In this document: positions 35,157 to 43,067 of the stretch, piece after piece
How the letters are laid out: every line of letters begins with the position of its first letter
How positions within the stretch are numbered: the first letter of the stretch is position 1
Assembly (NCBI GenBank): GCA_001915545.1
Contig: MNQS01000011.1
Span: 1-46,133, forward strand
Direction of reading: 5' to 3'
From: Bacteroides sp. 43_108
Lineage (GTDB): Bacteria > Bacteroidota > Bacteroidia > Bacteroidales > Bacteroidaceae
Length of the DNA: 46,133 bases
The notes under the pieces: model-generated
Databases searched by the model: none
Seen by the model: the letters and a program-made list of their open reading frames with translations, nothing else
What the model was told of the DNA's origin: nothing
Position numbers and translations under genes: made by a program

Positions 35157-35894
35157 TCATCTATGAAAATCGCCCTTTGATTTCACCAATACGACCTTCA
35201 GTCTTTCATCATCAAGCATTTCGCGCCCCTCAGGCAGACACACAAGCTCCAGCTGCGTAGTACGGTGTTTCCATGTCAGCAAATCAATATCAGCATCGAC
35301 ATTCTCACTGACATCATCATACCACCATCCAGGAAACGACAAAGCTCTGACATTTCCGGTACGGGCCACCATGTTCAAGTAATCCATACAACTGTCAATC
35401 TCTTCTTCATCCAGTTTAGATGGTTTAGGAAAATCCACATACATCGAAGTATAATACCCCTCATCGGTAAAAGCATCAAGCGACCTCCAGTCACGGCTTT
35501 CCACTATCAGTTGCCCCTTCTCTATACCATACTCCGATGTCAGCGAATCCAGATCGTCCAGCATCTCATCAGCATTACCGCCATTAAGATTCTTCACATC
35601 AAGCCACATGTGTCCGTCACTTTTAGACATGTAGTTGAAAAAAGAATCCAGCGGGAGCTTGAACGTAGTATCAGCGTCATGCGTGACATCAAAGATGCCG
35701 TTGTCGCGATACACCACATCGATTTCCACATTGGGATAATCCTCAATCTTCTCTCTCAACTTCTCCATAGAATTGCATCTGTGAAGCCAAAGCTTGTCTT
35801 CATGTTTGCCCATTTCGAAAACGGCATTCCATGCAATCCACGCCGCTATTGCCAATACCAGAACAACAACGACAACCAAAATCTTACGTTTCAT
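35157..35894 (-). CDS. Membrane-anchored GDPD-fold phosphodiesterase-like protein
   Basis: The 245-residue protein has one N-terminal transmembrane anchor (5-26) and a periplasmic domain. The start at 35894 (MKRKILVVVVV) is preferred over an upstream Met nine codons earlier because basic residues then directly precede the helix. Residues LWLHRCNS (His38, Arg39), VEIDVVYRDNGIFDVTHD (Glu57, Asp59, His72, Asp73) and MWLDVKNLN match the His-Arg / Glu-x-Asp / His-Asp pattern of glycerophosphodiester phosphodiesterases and the related menorin/FAM151-like TIM barrels. It is shorter than most GDPD enzymes and the substrate is unknown. It lies 198 bases downstream of the PafA-type phosphatase gene in the same direction on the minus strand; a terminator-like hairpin separates the two, so it need not share that transcript. 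Confidence 0.65.
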   Translation of the reverse strand: MKRKILVVVVVLVLAIAAWIAWNAVFEMGKHEDKLWLHRCNSMEKLREKIEDYPNVEIDVVYRDNGIFDVTHDADTTFKLPLDSFFNYMSKSDGHMWLDVKNLNGGNADEMLDDLDSLTSEYGIEKGQLIVESRDWRSLDAFTDEGYYTSMYVDFPKPSKLDEEEIDSCMDYLNMVARTGNVRALSFPGWWYDDVSENVDADIDLLTWKHRTTQLELVCLPEGREMLDDERLKVVLVKSKGDFHR

Positions 35895-35986
35895 GCCGAT
35901 ATGATTGGTGCCGTAAATCAAAGTTTAGAAAGACATCCCCAATAGGACAATTTTGATGACCAAAAGGAAAAATTCCGGCAAAGGAA

Positions 35987-36024
35987 AACGGCAGAACCCA
36001 ACAAATTCGTTGAATTCTGCCGTT
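35987..36024 (-). terminator. Terminator of the PafA-type phosphatase gene
   Basis: AACGGCAGAA (35987-35996) pairs with TTCTGCCGTT (36015-36024). On the minus strand TTCCTTTG follows, a weak U tract. It lies 69 bases past the phosphatase stop. Confidence 0.65.
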
Positions 36025-36092
36025 CAATATAATAATCAGATATAATACAATAAAGTATATGTAACAAATGAAAACAATTCAGTACATCACAC

Positions 36093-37727
36093 CTACTCTC
36101 CCATCACAGGCAATATAGCTGTGCCTATGCATCCATCTGGCATCTGAATGTTAAGGAGAGCGCACACCGTAGGTGCTATGTCAGTAATGTTCACTCTTGC
36201 ATTCGTCTTGCCGTGACCTACACCCCATCCCATGAACAAAAGCGGAATGTGCGTATCACACGGATTCCACACACCATGCGTCGTACCCTTGTTGTCTGAT
36301 GCCGAACCGACCTCATACCATCCCGGCTGAAGTATAAGCTGTATGTCACCGCTGCGCAGACGATTGTAGCCATTGATGATACGCTCCTTTATAATAGAAG
36401 GTACGCTCGAACCACATATATTTTCCATGTCGACAACGTAGGCAAACTCCTTGTATCCGCGCAAGAACTTCACAGCCTCTGTTCTCACAGTCTCAAAATC
36501 GAGTCCGGCCTCCGCAATTTTGTTTTTATCGAAGAAAACCTGATAGTTCATAACATACTTAACAAGCTTGTCCTGACCAAATCTATCCGCTAGATGTTTC
36601 TGAAGTGCACCGCTCAACTTACCGGTAACCCATCCGTCGGCAGGCATGCCGTTGTCCTGCATGAACTTGAAGTTATGCGATGCCGCATGATCGGCTGTAA
36701 GGAACACTGTGTAATTTCCCTTTCCCACCTTGCTGTCGAGCATCGTGAAGAAATCGGCAAGACTCTTGTCAAGTCTGAGATAAGCATCTTCCGTCTCCAC
36801 TGCGTACGTTCCGAATTGATGACCTATATAGTCGGTCGTTGATATGCTCACAGCCAGCAAGTCTGTAATATTGTCCTGTCCCAGCTTCTCGCCCTCAATC
36901 GCCGCCTCTGCCATTTCCAATGTCAGCTCTGCACCTTGAGGAGTAGTGCGTATGATGCCATATCCTTTTTTGCGGAACAGCGAATCAGTGTTAAGCGGAA
37001 GAACAGGAGCAGCACCGCCCGACCATGATTTTTCGTAAGCAGACATGTCGGCAGTACTTTCCACGTAAGTATCCATCGGATACATCGCCGTCCACCCCTC
37101 TTTCAGCAGATCGCGTGCCATATCCTTCTTGTTGAAATCCTCAACCCACTTAGGCAGCTTGTCCATATAATAGGTACTGGTTATGAACTTTCCCGAAGCA
37201 TCGTCAAACCAGTATGCCCCGTCGGCGCCATGCCCGGCAGGCAATATAGAAGCCCTGTCCTTCAGCGAAACGCCGACAACCTTTCCACAGAAGTTGGTAG
37301 CCAGCTTCAGTTCGTCGCCTATAGTCGTAGCCAACAGGTTGCGAGGCGACATTTTTCCAGCATCGTTCTTGCCGCCCACTGTGTTCTCCCCTGCATCATA
37401 AGTACAGTAAACCCTATTGCCGTCAATGCAGAAGTCGTTGGCGGCAATGCCGTGCACAGACGGAACACTGCCTGTATATATCGAAGCATGTCCAACGGCC
37501 GTATACGTCGGAATATAATTGAGCATAGTGTTGCTGCAACTGAATCCTTCATTCATAAGCCTATTGAAACCGCCCTCGCCGAAACGATCACCATAGCGGT
37601 AAAGATAATCCCATCTCATCTGATCAACCACAATGCCCACAACCAGTTTGGGCCTCTCAACAGCCATCGCACCGACAGCCGTACAAAAACCGGCGGCCAA
37701 TACCGCAGTTTTAATTAAGTTCGCCAT
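36093..37727 (-). CDS. pafA: PafA-type alkaline phosphatase
   Basis: This 544-residue exported enzyme (signal peptide about 1-22, AMA-V) belongs to the alkaline phosphatase superfamily. The first metal Asp is in VVDQMRWD (Asp35). The nucleophile is Thr76 in IPTYTAVGHASIYTG. Asn97 (AANDF) and the Lys156/Arg158 pair in SLKDRASILPAGH match residues that define PafA of Elizabethkingia as a phosphomonoesterase. Metal ligands Asp/His appear in TADHAASHN and GTTHGVWNP. It should release phosphate from organic monoesters in the periplasm. PafA-like enzymes are described as phosphate-insensitive in Bacteroidota. The gene name is by resemblance. Confidence 0.88.
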   Translation of the reverse strand: MANLIKTAVLAAGFCTAVGAMAVERPKLVVGIVVDQMRWDYLYRYGDRFGEGGFNRLMNEGFSCSNTMLNYIPTYTAVGHASIYTGSVPSVHGIAANDFCIDGNRVYCTYDAGENTVGGKNDAGKMSPRNLLATTIGDELKLATNFCGKVVGVSLKDRASILPAGHGADGAYWFDDASGKFITSTYYMDKLPKWVEDFNKKDMARDLLKEGWTAMYPMDTYVESTADMSAYEKSWSGGAAPVLPLNTDSLFRKKGYGIIRTTPQGAELTLEMAEAAIEGEKLGQDNITDLLAVSISTTDYIGHQFGTYAVETEDAYLRLDKSLADFFTMLDSKVGKGNYTVFLTADHAASHNFKFMQDNGMPADGWVTGKLSGALQKHLADRFGQDKLVKYVMNYQVFFDKNKIAEAGLDFETVRTEAVKFLRGYKEFAYVVDMENICGSSVPSIIKERIINGYNRLRSGDIQLILQPGWYEVGSASDNKGTTHGVWNPCDTHIPLLFMGWGVGHGKTNARVNITDIAPTVCALLNIQMPDGCIGTAILPVMGE

Positions 37728-37914
37728 ATTCCGTTATAATATTTTTATAATGCACATTCTTTGTTTCATGCCGTAAATATACACCTATTTTGTTAAGGTT
37801 TTATTTCAAACATATTTTTTAAACACAAAAGCACAAACACGCAAACGCAGAAACAGAAATCAACCATTGTACCCTCGTCAACAACCGATAATTTTTCAGC
37901 ATTCAAAAAATTTC

Positions 37915-37922
37915 TACTTTTG
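37915..37922 (+). promoter_or_regulatory. -7 box of the ECF sigma factor gene
   Basis: TACTTTTG matches TAnnTTTG, with a start point about 50 bases before the ATG. A recognisable -33 element is missing. A sigma-factor gene may also be read by its own product, but no second copy of a motif was seen. Confidence 0.5.
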
Positions 37923-37979
37923 TGTAGTTTTTCCAGCATCACTTGCGTCTAACGGTTCAAAAAGACAACATAATTCAAC

Positions 37980-38489
37980 ATGGAAACATTGGATACAAAA
38001 TTTACACAAATGGTCAAGGAGCATAAAGACACCATATACACCGTGTGTTTCATGTTCTCGAAAGATTCCGATGAAGTCAGCGACCTGTTTCAGGAAGTAC
38101 TCATCAATCTTTGGAAAGGCTACGAATCCTTTCAGAACCGCAGCGGCATCGACACATGGATATGGAAAGTCAGCTTCAACACCTGCATTTCCTATGAACG
38201 GAAGAAAAAACGTACCAGCCTGCCGCTGAACATGGACATCAACCTCTTTGAAGACAAGGACGAAGACTCTCGGCAGATCCGTCAACTCTACGACCGCATC
38301 CACCGCCTAAAGCCCTTCGACCGAGCCATCGTACTGCTGTGGCTAGAAAACATGAGCTACGAAGAGATAGGCTCCATCGTAGGCATCTCTGTCAAAAATG
38401 TTTCAGTACGCCTGTACCGCATCAAGGAAGAATTGAAAAAAAATGTCGAACCGCTAAAAACGCATCACTATGGAAAAGTATCAAGATAG
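37980..38489 (+). CDS. ECF-type RNA polymerase sigma factor
   Basis: This 169-residue sigma-70 family protein has only regions 2 and 4. Region 2 spans about 8-80 (VKEHKDTIYTVCFMFSKDSDEVSDLFQEVLINLWKGYESF, then IDTWIWKVSFNTCISYERKKKR). Region 4 spans about 110-160 (LKPFDRAIVLLWLENMSYEEIGSIVGISVKNVSVRLYRIKEELKK) with the helix-turn-helix. The last codons overlap the next gene by 20 bases, so the two are translationally coupled. The next gene encodes a membrane protein that may be the anti-sigma factor. The inducing signal and the regulon are unknown; no FecR/FecA-like genes are adjacent. Confidence 0.93.
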   Translation: METLDTKFTQMVKEHKDTIYTVCFMFSKDSDEVSDLFQEVLINLWKGYESFQNRSGIDTWIWKVSFNTCISYERKKKRTSLPLNMDINLFEDKDEDSRQIRQLYDRIHRLKPFDRAIVLLWLENMSYEEIGSIVGISVKNVSVRLYRIKEELKKNVEPLKTHHYGKVSR

Positions 38490-39054
38490 TTTCGAATTGG
38501 AAGAGATGAAACAACAAATCCGGATTCTGAAAGAAAAACTCGCCAAAGAGACCATCATCAACGAAAAGATGATAATGCAGTCAATCCGCGAAAAGCTTTC
38601 CTATATCAATCGGAAAAACAGAATCATCTATATCATACTCCCCTTGGCCCTCATCTACTGCAACGCTTTCTTCATCATGCGGAACTATTCATGGATGTTC
38701 TGCATCGCCACATCACTGTTTCTCATTGCCGCCGGTGTGTTCCAGATATACAGCCACAGAGGACTGGACATAAAGGAGATATCCACCGACAACCTTGTGA
38801 ACGTAAGCAAGGCTCTTATCCGCATGAACCGCCTCGGTTTGAAATGGCTCTTATTCGGCATCCCTTTCGCCCTTCTCTGGATTGCATGGTTCGTCATCGA
38901 GAGTTGCCCGAAAGATGGAGGAAAGGCAAGCTGCATCGGCGGGGCCGTTGGTTTTGTTGTTGGAGCCATAGTGGGATTGATGCATCTAAGAAACGTACGA
39001 CGCAAAGCAAAAGACGCAATCCACGACATTGAAGAATACACACGTGAGAACTAA
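38470..39054 (+). CDS. Membrane protein coupled to the ECF sigma factor (candidate anti-sigma)
   Basis: This 194-residue protein overlaps the sigma gene by 20 bases in another frame. The first 55 residues are charged and predicted coiled-coil (LEEMKQQIRILKEKLAKETIINEKMIMQSIREKLS). Four transmembrane helices follow in two hairpins (about 56-74, 79-97, 125-143, 155-174), and a charged tail ends it. The cytosolic N-terminal helix followed by membrane segments fits an anti-sigma factor that holds the sigma factor at the membrane, but no known anti-sigma domain (RseA, ZAS, FecR) is recognised. The role is inferred from gene order. Confidence 0.8.
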   Translation: MEKYQDSFELEEMKQQIRILKEKLAKETIINEKMIMQSIREKLSYINRKNRIIYIILPLALIYCNAFFIMRNYSWMFCIATSLFLIAAGVFQIYSHRGLDIKEISTDNLVNVSKALIRMNRLGLKWLLFGIPFALLWIAWFVIESCPKDGGKASCIGGAVGFVVGAIVGLMHLRNVRRKAKDAIHDIEEYTREN

Positions 39055-39086
39055 CCTTCTCACCTATCGGCAACACTCTAACAAAA

Positions 39087-39128
39087 TGACCGGAAGCCTT
39101 CTGCACCACAGCAGAACACTTCCGGTCA
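39087..39128. terminator. Bidirectional terminator between convergent genes
   Basis: TGACCGGAAG (39087-39096) pairs with 39119-39128 and an inner TTCTGC/GCAGAA stem (39099-39104, 39111-39116). On the minus strand TTTTGTTAG follows, so it ends trpB2; on the plus strand it also closes the sigma operon. Confidence 0.85.
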
Positions 39129-39163
39129 AAACTCGAATGCCCTCGCACACAAGACAAGGTGCA

Positions 39164-40528
39164 TCATCTTATCTCATCCAAATTTTTCTGAATTTCCTCA
39201 TCAGCTAGTTCAAAGTCGCAGAGCTTTCCTTCAAGGAACGAATCGTATGCCGTCATATCTATCAATCCGTGTCCTGAGAGGTTGAACAGAATCACCTTCT
39301 GTTCGCCCGACTCCTTGCACTTCTCAGCTTCTCTCACAGCCGCGGCAATTGCGTGACAGCTCTCAGGAGCAGGCACAATGCCTTCCGCCTTGGCAAACAT
39401 CACTCCTGCCTTGAACGACTCCAGCTGCTGAATGTCCATCGCCTCCATAAGGTTGTCCTTCAGGAGCTGCGAAACAATTGTTCCCGCACCGTGGTATCTC
39501 AGTCCTCCGGCATGAATGTTTGCCGGCGAGAAATTGTGTCCGAGAGTGAACATCGGCAGCAGAGGAGTATATCCAGCCTCATCTCCGAAGTCATACATGA
39601 ACTGTCCTCTTGTCAGCTTCGGACAACTGGCAGGTTCAGCTGCAACAAAACGCGTCTTCTTTCCTTCCAATATGTTGTGGCGCATGAACGGGAACGATAC
39701 TCCGCCGAAGTTGCTTCCTCCACCGAAACAGCCTATAACGACATCCGGATACTCGCCCGCCATCTCCATCTGCTTCTCGGCCTCAAGACCTATGATTGTC
39801 TGATGCAGAGTCACGTGGCTCAACACCGAACCGAGCGTATACTTGCAGTTCTCCCTGCACATCGCAGCCTCGATGGCCTCCGATATGGCAGTACCCAGCG
39901 AACCCGAATAGTCAGGATATTTTTCAAGAATTGCACGTCCGGCATTTGTTGTGTTCGACGGCGAAGCATACACGTCCGCACCGAACGTATGCATGATGCT
40001 GCGTCTGTAAGGCTTCTGCTCGTAGCTCACCTTAACCTGAAACACTGTAGCCTTCATGCCGTACAGACTTGCTGCATAAGCCAGAGCCGTACCCCACTGT
40101 CCGGCACCCGTCTCCGTCGTCACCTCTGTCACTCCCTGCATCTTGCAGTAGTAAGCCTGTGCCAGCGCCGAATTGAGTTTGTGGCTTCCCACCGGCGACA
40201 CCGACTCGTTCTTGAAGTAAATGTGTGCCGGTGTATCCAGCACCTTCTCCAATCCGTACGCTCTCACCAGCGGTGTGCTTCTGTAGAATTTATACTGTTC
40301 GCGAACCTCCTCCGGAATGTCTATCCATGCATTCTCCATGTCCAGTTCCTGACGGCACACTTCCTCCGCAAATATCGGATACAAGTCTTCAGCCTTAAGC
40401 GGTTCACGTGTTTTCGGATTGAGCGGCGGCATCGGTTTGTTCACCATGTCCGCCTGTATGTTGTACCACTGCTCCGGAATATCCTTTTCCTGCAGTATGA
40501 ATCTTTTCTGTTTTGCCATGTTTTTCAC
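39164..40528 (-). CDS. trpB: Tryptophan synthase beta chain, TrpB2 type
   Basis: The 454 residues match TrpB2, the longer form of tryptophan synthase beta. The PLP Lys is Lys117 in VGSHKLNSALA. ETGAGQWG follows, and CFGGGSNFGG binds the PLP phosphate. The N-terminal stretch ILQEKDIPEQWYNIQADM is typical of TrpB2. It converts serine and indole (or indole-like substrates) to tryptophan; TrpB2 proteins often lack a TrpA partner and can act as indole salvage enzymes. No other trp genes are nearby, which fits salvage. Either Met1 or Met4 could be the start; the promoter gives no help in deciding. It is monocistronic. Confidence 0.94.
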   Translation of the reverse strand: MKNMAKQKRFILQEKDIPEQWYNIQADMVNKPMPPLNPKTREPLKAEDLYPIFAEEVCRQELDMENAWIDIPEEVREQYKFYRSTPLVRAYGLEKVLDTPAHIYFKNESVSPVGSHKLNSALAQAYYCKMQGVTEVTTETGAGQWGTALAYAASLYGMKATVFQVKVSYEQKPYRRSIMHTFGADVYASPSNTTNAGRAILEKYPDYSGSLGTAISEAIEAAMCRENCKYTLGSVLSHVTLHQTIIGLEAEKQMEMAGEYPDVVIGCFGGGSNFGGVSFPFMRHNILEGKKTRFVAAEPASCPKLTRGQFMYDFGDEAGYTPLLPMFTLGHNFSPANIHAGGLRYHGAGTIVSQLLKDNLMEAMDIQQLESFKAGVMFAKAEGIVPAPESCHAIAAAVREAEKCKESGEQKVILFNLSGHGLIDMTAYDSFLEGKLCDFELADEEIQKNLDEIR

Positions 40529-40560
40529 TTCATTTATATTACAAAATCAAATATTCACCG

Positions 40561-40593
40561 CAAATATAGTATAAAAATGATACAACAAACAAA
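40561..40593 (-). promoter_or_regulatory. Promoter for trpB2
   Basis: On the minus strand TTTG (40590-40593) is spaced 21 bases from TATATTTG (40561-40568), a good -33/-7 pair. The start point would be near 40554, about 26 bases before the ATG. No attenuator or leader peptide is visible. Confidence 0.6.
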
Positions 40594-40633
40594 TATTTTG
40601 TAACATTTCATCACATTTTCACACCTTCACGCA

Positions 40634-41623
40634 TCAAAACAGCCAATCGCCTGCCATCAGAGCCAAACGCCATGCGCCACGTCCGCCCTGCGCTGTATAC
40701 CATCTGAGCAAATGCATGAGAACCTTTGTTCCATATCCAGGCATAAGCTTATCCATGCCCCATCTCATGCACAAAGACGAATCATCCCCTGCACCTTCTC
40801 TTTTCATCATGCCCGAAGCGATGGCACACCTCATTGCCAGCACCGCCGTAAGCTTGCCTTGTCTCTTCACGCTCATCTCTGCACGCCCTATGTCCTCGCG
40901 CACAGCCTCAAGCGCTTTCATAATCCATTCCGTCCTCGACGAATACCCCGTACCGGTAATGCTGTCGGCATGCACATACACGCTGTGGAAAGGTCCACCG
41001 CCCATGCGCCTTATGAGCGGGCGGTTCAGCAATGTACGCACACCCAGCTCCCAGTCGCTCCACGTGCGAAGTCTCTCGTCCCATCCGCCTATGGCCCTCA
41101 GCCACTCCGTTCTGAACACCACAGCCTGCGTCGACAGCATCGCACTCAGCATCTGTCCCTCGGGGGCAAATCCGACCACACTGCGCCGCTCGCGCCTAAC
41201 TCCGTCGACCACCTCGCATGTCCTGACCACCAGCACGTCCGTATCGCCGTGTTCCGAAATTTCCTTTATCACATCGCCAACGAATCCCTCCGACATGTCG
41301 TCGTCCGAATCGAAGAAATACACATATTTTGTCCGGCACAGGCTTAAACCGCAGTTGCGAGCCATCGACGAGCCGGCCCTTTTCTCCTCGGCCATCACAA
41401 TGTGCACGGCACATTCCGAACCGCACTCCTGCGCCACTTCGCGGCAAATCTCTGCACCGCCATCGTCCGACCCGTTGTCCACAAGAATCAGGTCAAATCC
41501 TCCTCTGCATCCCTGAGCCACAATGCTCCTCAGCGAACGTCCCAGATACTCGCGCCTGTTTCTGTACGGCACAATCACCGTCAGCAGTCCCTCAGCCTCT
41601 TCTCCTCCTGCTCTTTCCATCAT
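40634..41623 (-). CDS. Glycosyltransferase family 2, second of an overlapping pair
   Basis: This 329-residue cytosolic enzyme has a GT-A fold: TVIVPYRNRREYLGRSLRSIVAQ at 15-37, VDNGSDDGG (48-56), and the metal-binding FFDSDDDM at 103-110. SDWELGVRTLL later fits the catalytic ED/WE region. It transfers a sugar from a nucleotide donor; acceptor unknown. Its start overlaps the upstream glycosyltransferase by 32 bases, so the two are translationally coupled. The DNA looks clearly more GC-rich than the surrounding genes. There are no polymerase or flippase genes next to it. Confidence 0.88.
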   Translation of the reverse strand: MMERAGGEEAEGLLTVIVPYRNRREYLGRSLRSIVAQGCRGGFDLILVDNGSDDGGAEICREVAQECGSECAVHIVMAEEKRAGSSMARNCGLSLCRTKYVYFFDSDDDMSEGFVGDVIKEISEHGDTDVLVVRTCEVVDGVRRERRSVVGFAPEGQMLSAMLSTQAVVFRTEWLRAIGGWDERLRTWSDWELGVRTLLNRPLIRRMGGGPFHSVYVHADSITGTGYSSRTEWIMKALEAVREDIGRAEMSVKRQGKLTAVLAMRCAIASGMMKREGAGDDSSLCMRWGMDKLMPGYGTKVLMHLLRWYTAQGGRGAWRLALMAGDWLF

Positions 41624-42443
41624 TTATCCGTCTGCAATATCTTATACCGTCAGTCATATTCCTCATAAGAGGTAGCGGATTCACTCCGCGCCTGACAAAA
41701 TATCCAAAAGCTTCCTTCGCACACCTGAACGCCGCGCCGAACGTCCCGTAGCGATAGCAGAACACTGCACCCTTCGAGCGCTGTACCCTCACATTGTCCA
41801 GAAAGTGCCCGCCAGTTGTGTCACCGTCAGTCTCGACCACAGTTTCCGGAAAATAAACAATCCGCAGGCCCGCACCGACAGCATCCGAGAGAAATACATC
41901 CTCTTCGCCTGAAGCCAGATACTCCGACCCCAAGCCGAAATGTTCATTGAAGCGCACGCCCCTTGCCAGCGCCCTGCGCCTGACGGCCATCTCCCACGAA
42001 CTGGCGTATGTCCACCGCGGAGCGCTCGCCCACTCGCATGCCGTTTCCGGATAACGTTTCAACCAGTGTCCCTCATGGCTCTTGCCACGAAACAGTGCAA
42101 TGTCTACATCCCTGTTTGAAGCAAACGTCCTCTGCACGGCATCGAAATACCTGTCACGATAGCGCGAGTCGTCATCCGCCACCAGCACAATGTCGCCCGA
42201 CGAATGGTCGAAAGCATGATTGCGGTTCACCGACAAACCTCGCCCCGCCAGCGCAACAATCTTCACATCCGCTCGCCTTTTCAACATTTCGGGAACAGCC
42301 TCCAGCCACTTCTTGTCCGTATACTGGAAAGACACCAGATAGCGGACATCTCCGCGAACCGTAGGCGACAGCACATCGGGAACACGCCTTATGCCCTCGT
42401 CAACCGTACATATAAGAACTTCTATATTTTCCTTTACTTCCAT
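41592..42443 (-). CDS. Glycosyltransferase family 2, first of an overlapping pair
   Basis: The 283-residue form starting at ATG 42443 (MEVKENIEVLICTVDEGI) is chosen; an open frame upstream adds 18 residues with no family match. The GT-A motifs are IEVLICTVDEGI at the start, GRGLSVNRNHAF near 68-78, and the metal site LVADDDSRY near 87-95. GEEDVFLSDAVGAGLRIVYFPETVVET further on matches the catalytic Glu/Asp region. It ends inside the start of the second glycosyltransferase gene. The DNA is GC-rich. The acceptor may be a cell-surface polysaccharide; this is not shown. Confidence 0.88.
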   Translation of the reverse strand: MEVKENIEVLICTVDEGIRRVPDVLSPTVRGDVRYLVSFQYTDKKWLEAVPEMLKRRADVKIVALAGRGLSVNRNHAFDHSSGDIVLVADDDSRYRDRYFDAVQRTFASNRDVDIALFRGKSHEGHWLKRYPETACEWASAPRWTYASSWEMAVRRRALARGVRFNEHFGLGSEYLASGEEDVFLSDAVGAGLRIVYFPETVVETDGDTTGGHFLDNVRVQRSKGAVFCYRYGTFGAAFRCAKEAFGYFVRRGVNPLPLMRNMTDGIRYCRRINDGKSRRRRG

Positions 42444-42649
42444 CGGCCAAACAGTTTTACCGGCTCCGTCGCCATGTCGTGCATCTCTATGATGCACACA
42501 CCGCTCCTGCCGTACTTTGACGGAAACAAAGGTAACAAAAAACTATCATGATTTTGAAAAACTATGCACACACCTGTTCCACACAACACAAAAAACAAAT
42601 CGTCAACCTCCCCAAACCGACACAATGCCAACACATCATCACCTACCGT

Positions 42650-42737
42650 ACAATAAAAAATGCAGACCCTTCTCACGAAGAACCTGCATCACCTTAAATC
42701 TAAATACTTTGATTAATGTGTGAATTAATTTATTGTG
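42650..42737 (-). ncRNA. Candidate short RNA or transcription leader (about 85 nt)
   Basis: The strong promoter at 42744-42774 and the intrinsic terminator at 42660-42689 define a transcript of about 85 nt on the minus strand with no gene in it; only a 16-codon reading frame starting inside the hairpin is possible. It may be a small RNA, or an attenuator leader for the two glycosyltransferase genes that begin about 207 bases further on. Ends are estimates. Confidence 0.4.
42660..42689 (-). terminator. Intrinsic terminator closely downstream of a promoter
   Basis: On the minus strand GATGCAGG...CTGCAT forms a stem with an inner TTCT/AGAA and is followed by TTTTTTATTG. Arms are 42684-42689 and 42660-42665. 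It lies about 55-85 bases after the promoter at 42744-42774. Confidence 0.7.
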
Positions 42738-42743
42738 TGTACG

Positions 42744-42774
42744 CAAATGTACACATTTATATAATACGTACAAA
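42744..42774 (-). promoter_or_regulatory. Strong promoter with overlapping dyad
   Basis: On the minus strand TTTG (42771-42774) is followed by 19 bases and TACATTTG (42744-42751), an excellent -33/-7 pair. A perfect inverted repeat TGTGTAC (42736-42742) and GTACACA (42749-42755) straddles the -7 box and could be an operator. Transcription would start near 42737 and run left into the terminator at 42660-42689. The 624-base gap 42444-43067 holds nothing else convincing: short open frames at 42434-42676 and 42725-42910 have no recognisable features. Confidence 0.65.
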
Positions 42775-43067
42775 ACTTTTTGCTGTTTTTTTTATTTTTT
42801 TTCGACTTTAAGCATATTCTCAAGGAAACAGAACACCTCGATACCACACCTAAAAGTAAAAGATATAGAACTTCGCCCCACAACACATAGTTGATCTTAA
42901 AGCTATGCATCCACTTACCTGAGGATAGTTGAAAACCACTATGTCATGTTGTTTTAACCCGCGTAAACCGTTCATGCATAATATCAGAATTATATTGAGT
43001 AAAGAATGCACATTGTTTATAATCATACATCATTTAAGATCGTATGATGTTATTGAATTATCTGTTT

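Noticed and set aside
39353..40603. 416-codon open frame antisense to trpB2
   Set aside because: Rich in His, Arg, Cys and Ser with no motif; a mirror effect of codon use in the real TrpB2 gene, whose active-site motifs are intact.
42434..42676. 80-codon frame upstream of the glycosyltransferases
   Set aside because: It overlaps the terminator hairpin and the start of the glycosyltransferase gene and has no motif.
42725..42910. 61-codon frame rich in Tyr, Lys and Cys
   Set aside because: It covers a strong promoter in the same direction and has no family or signal peptide.
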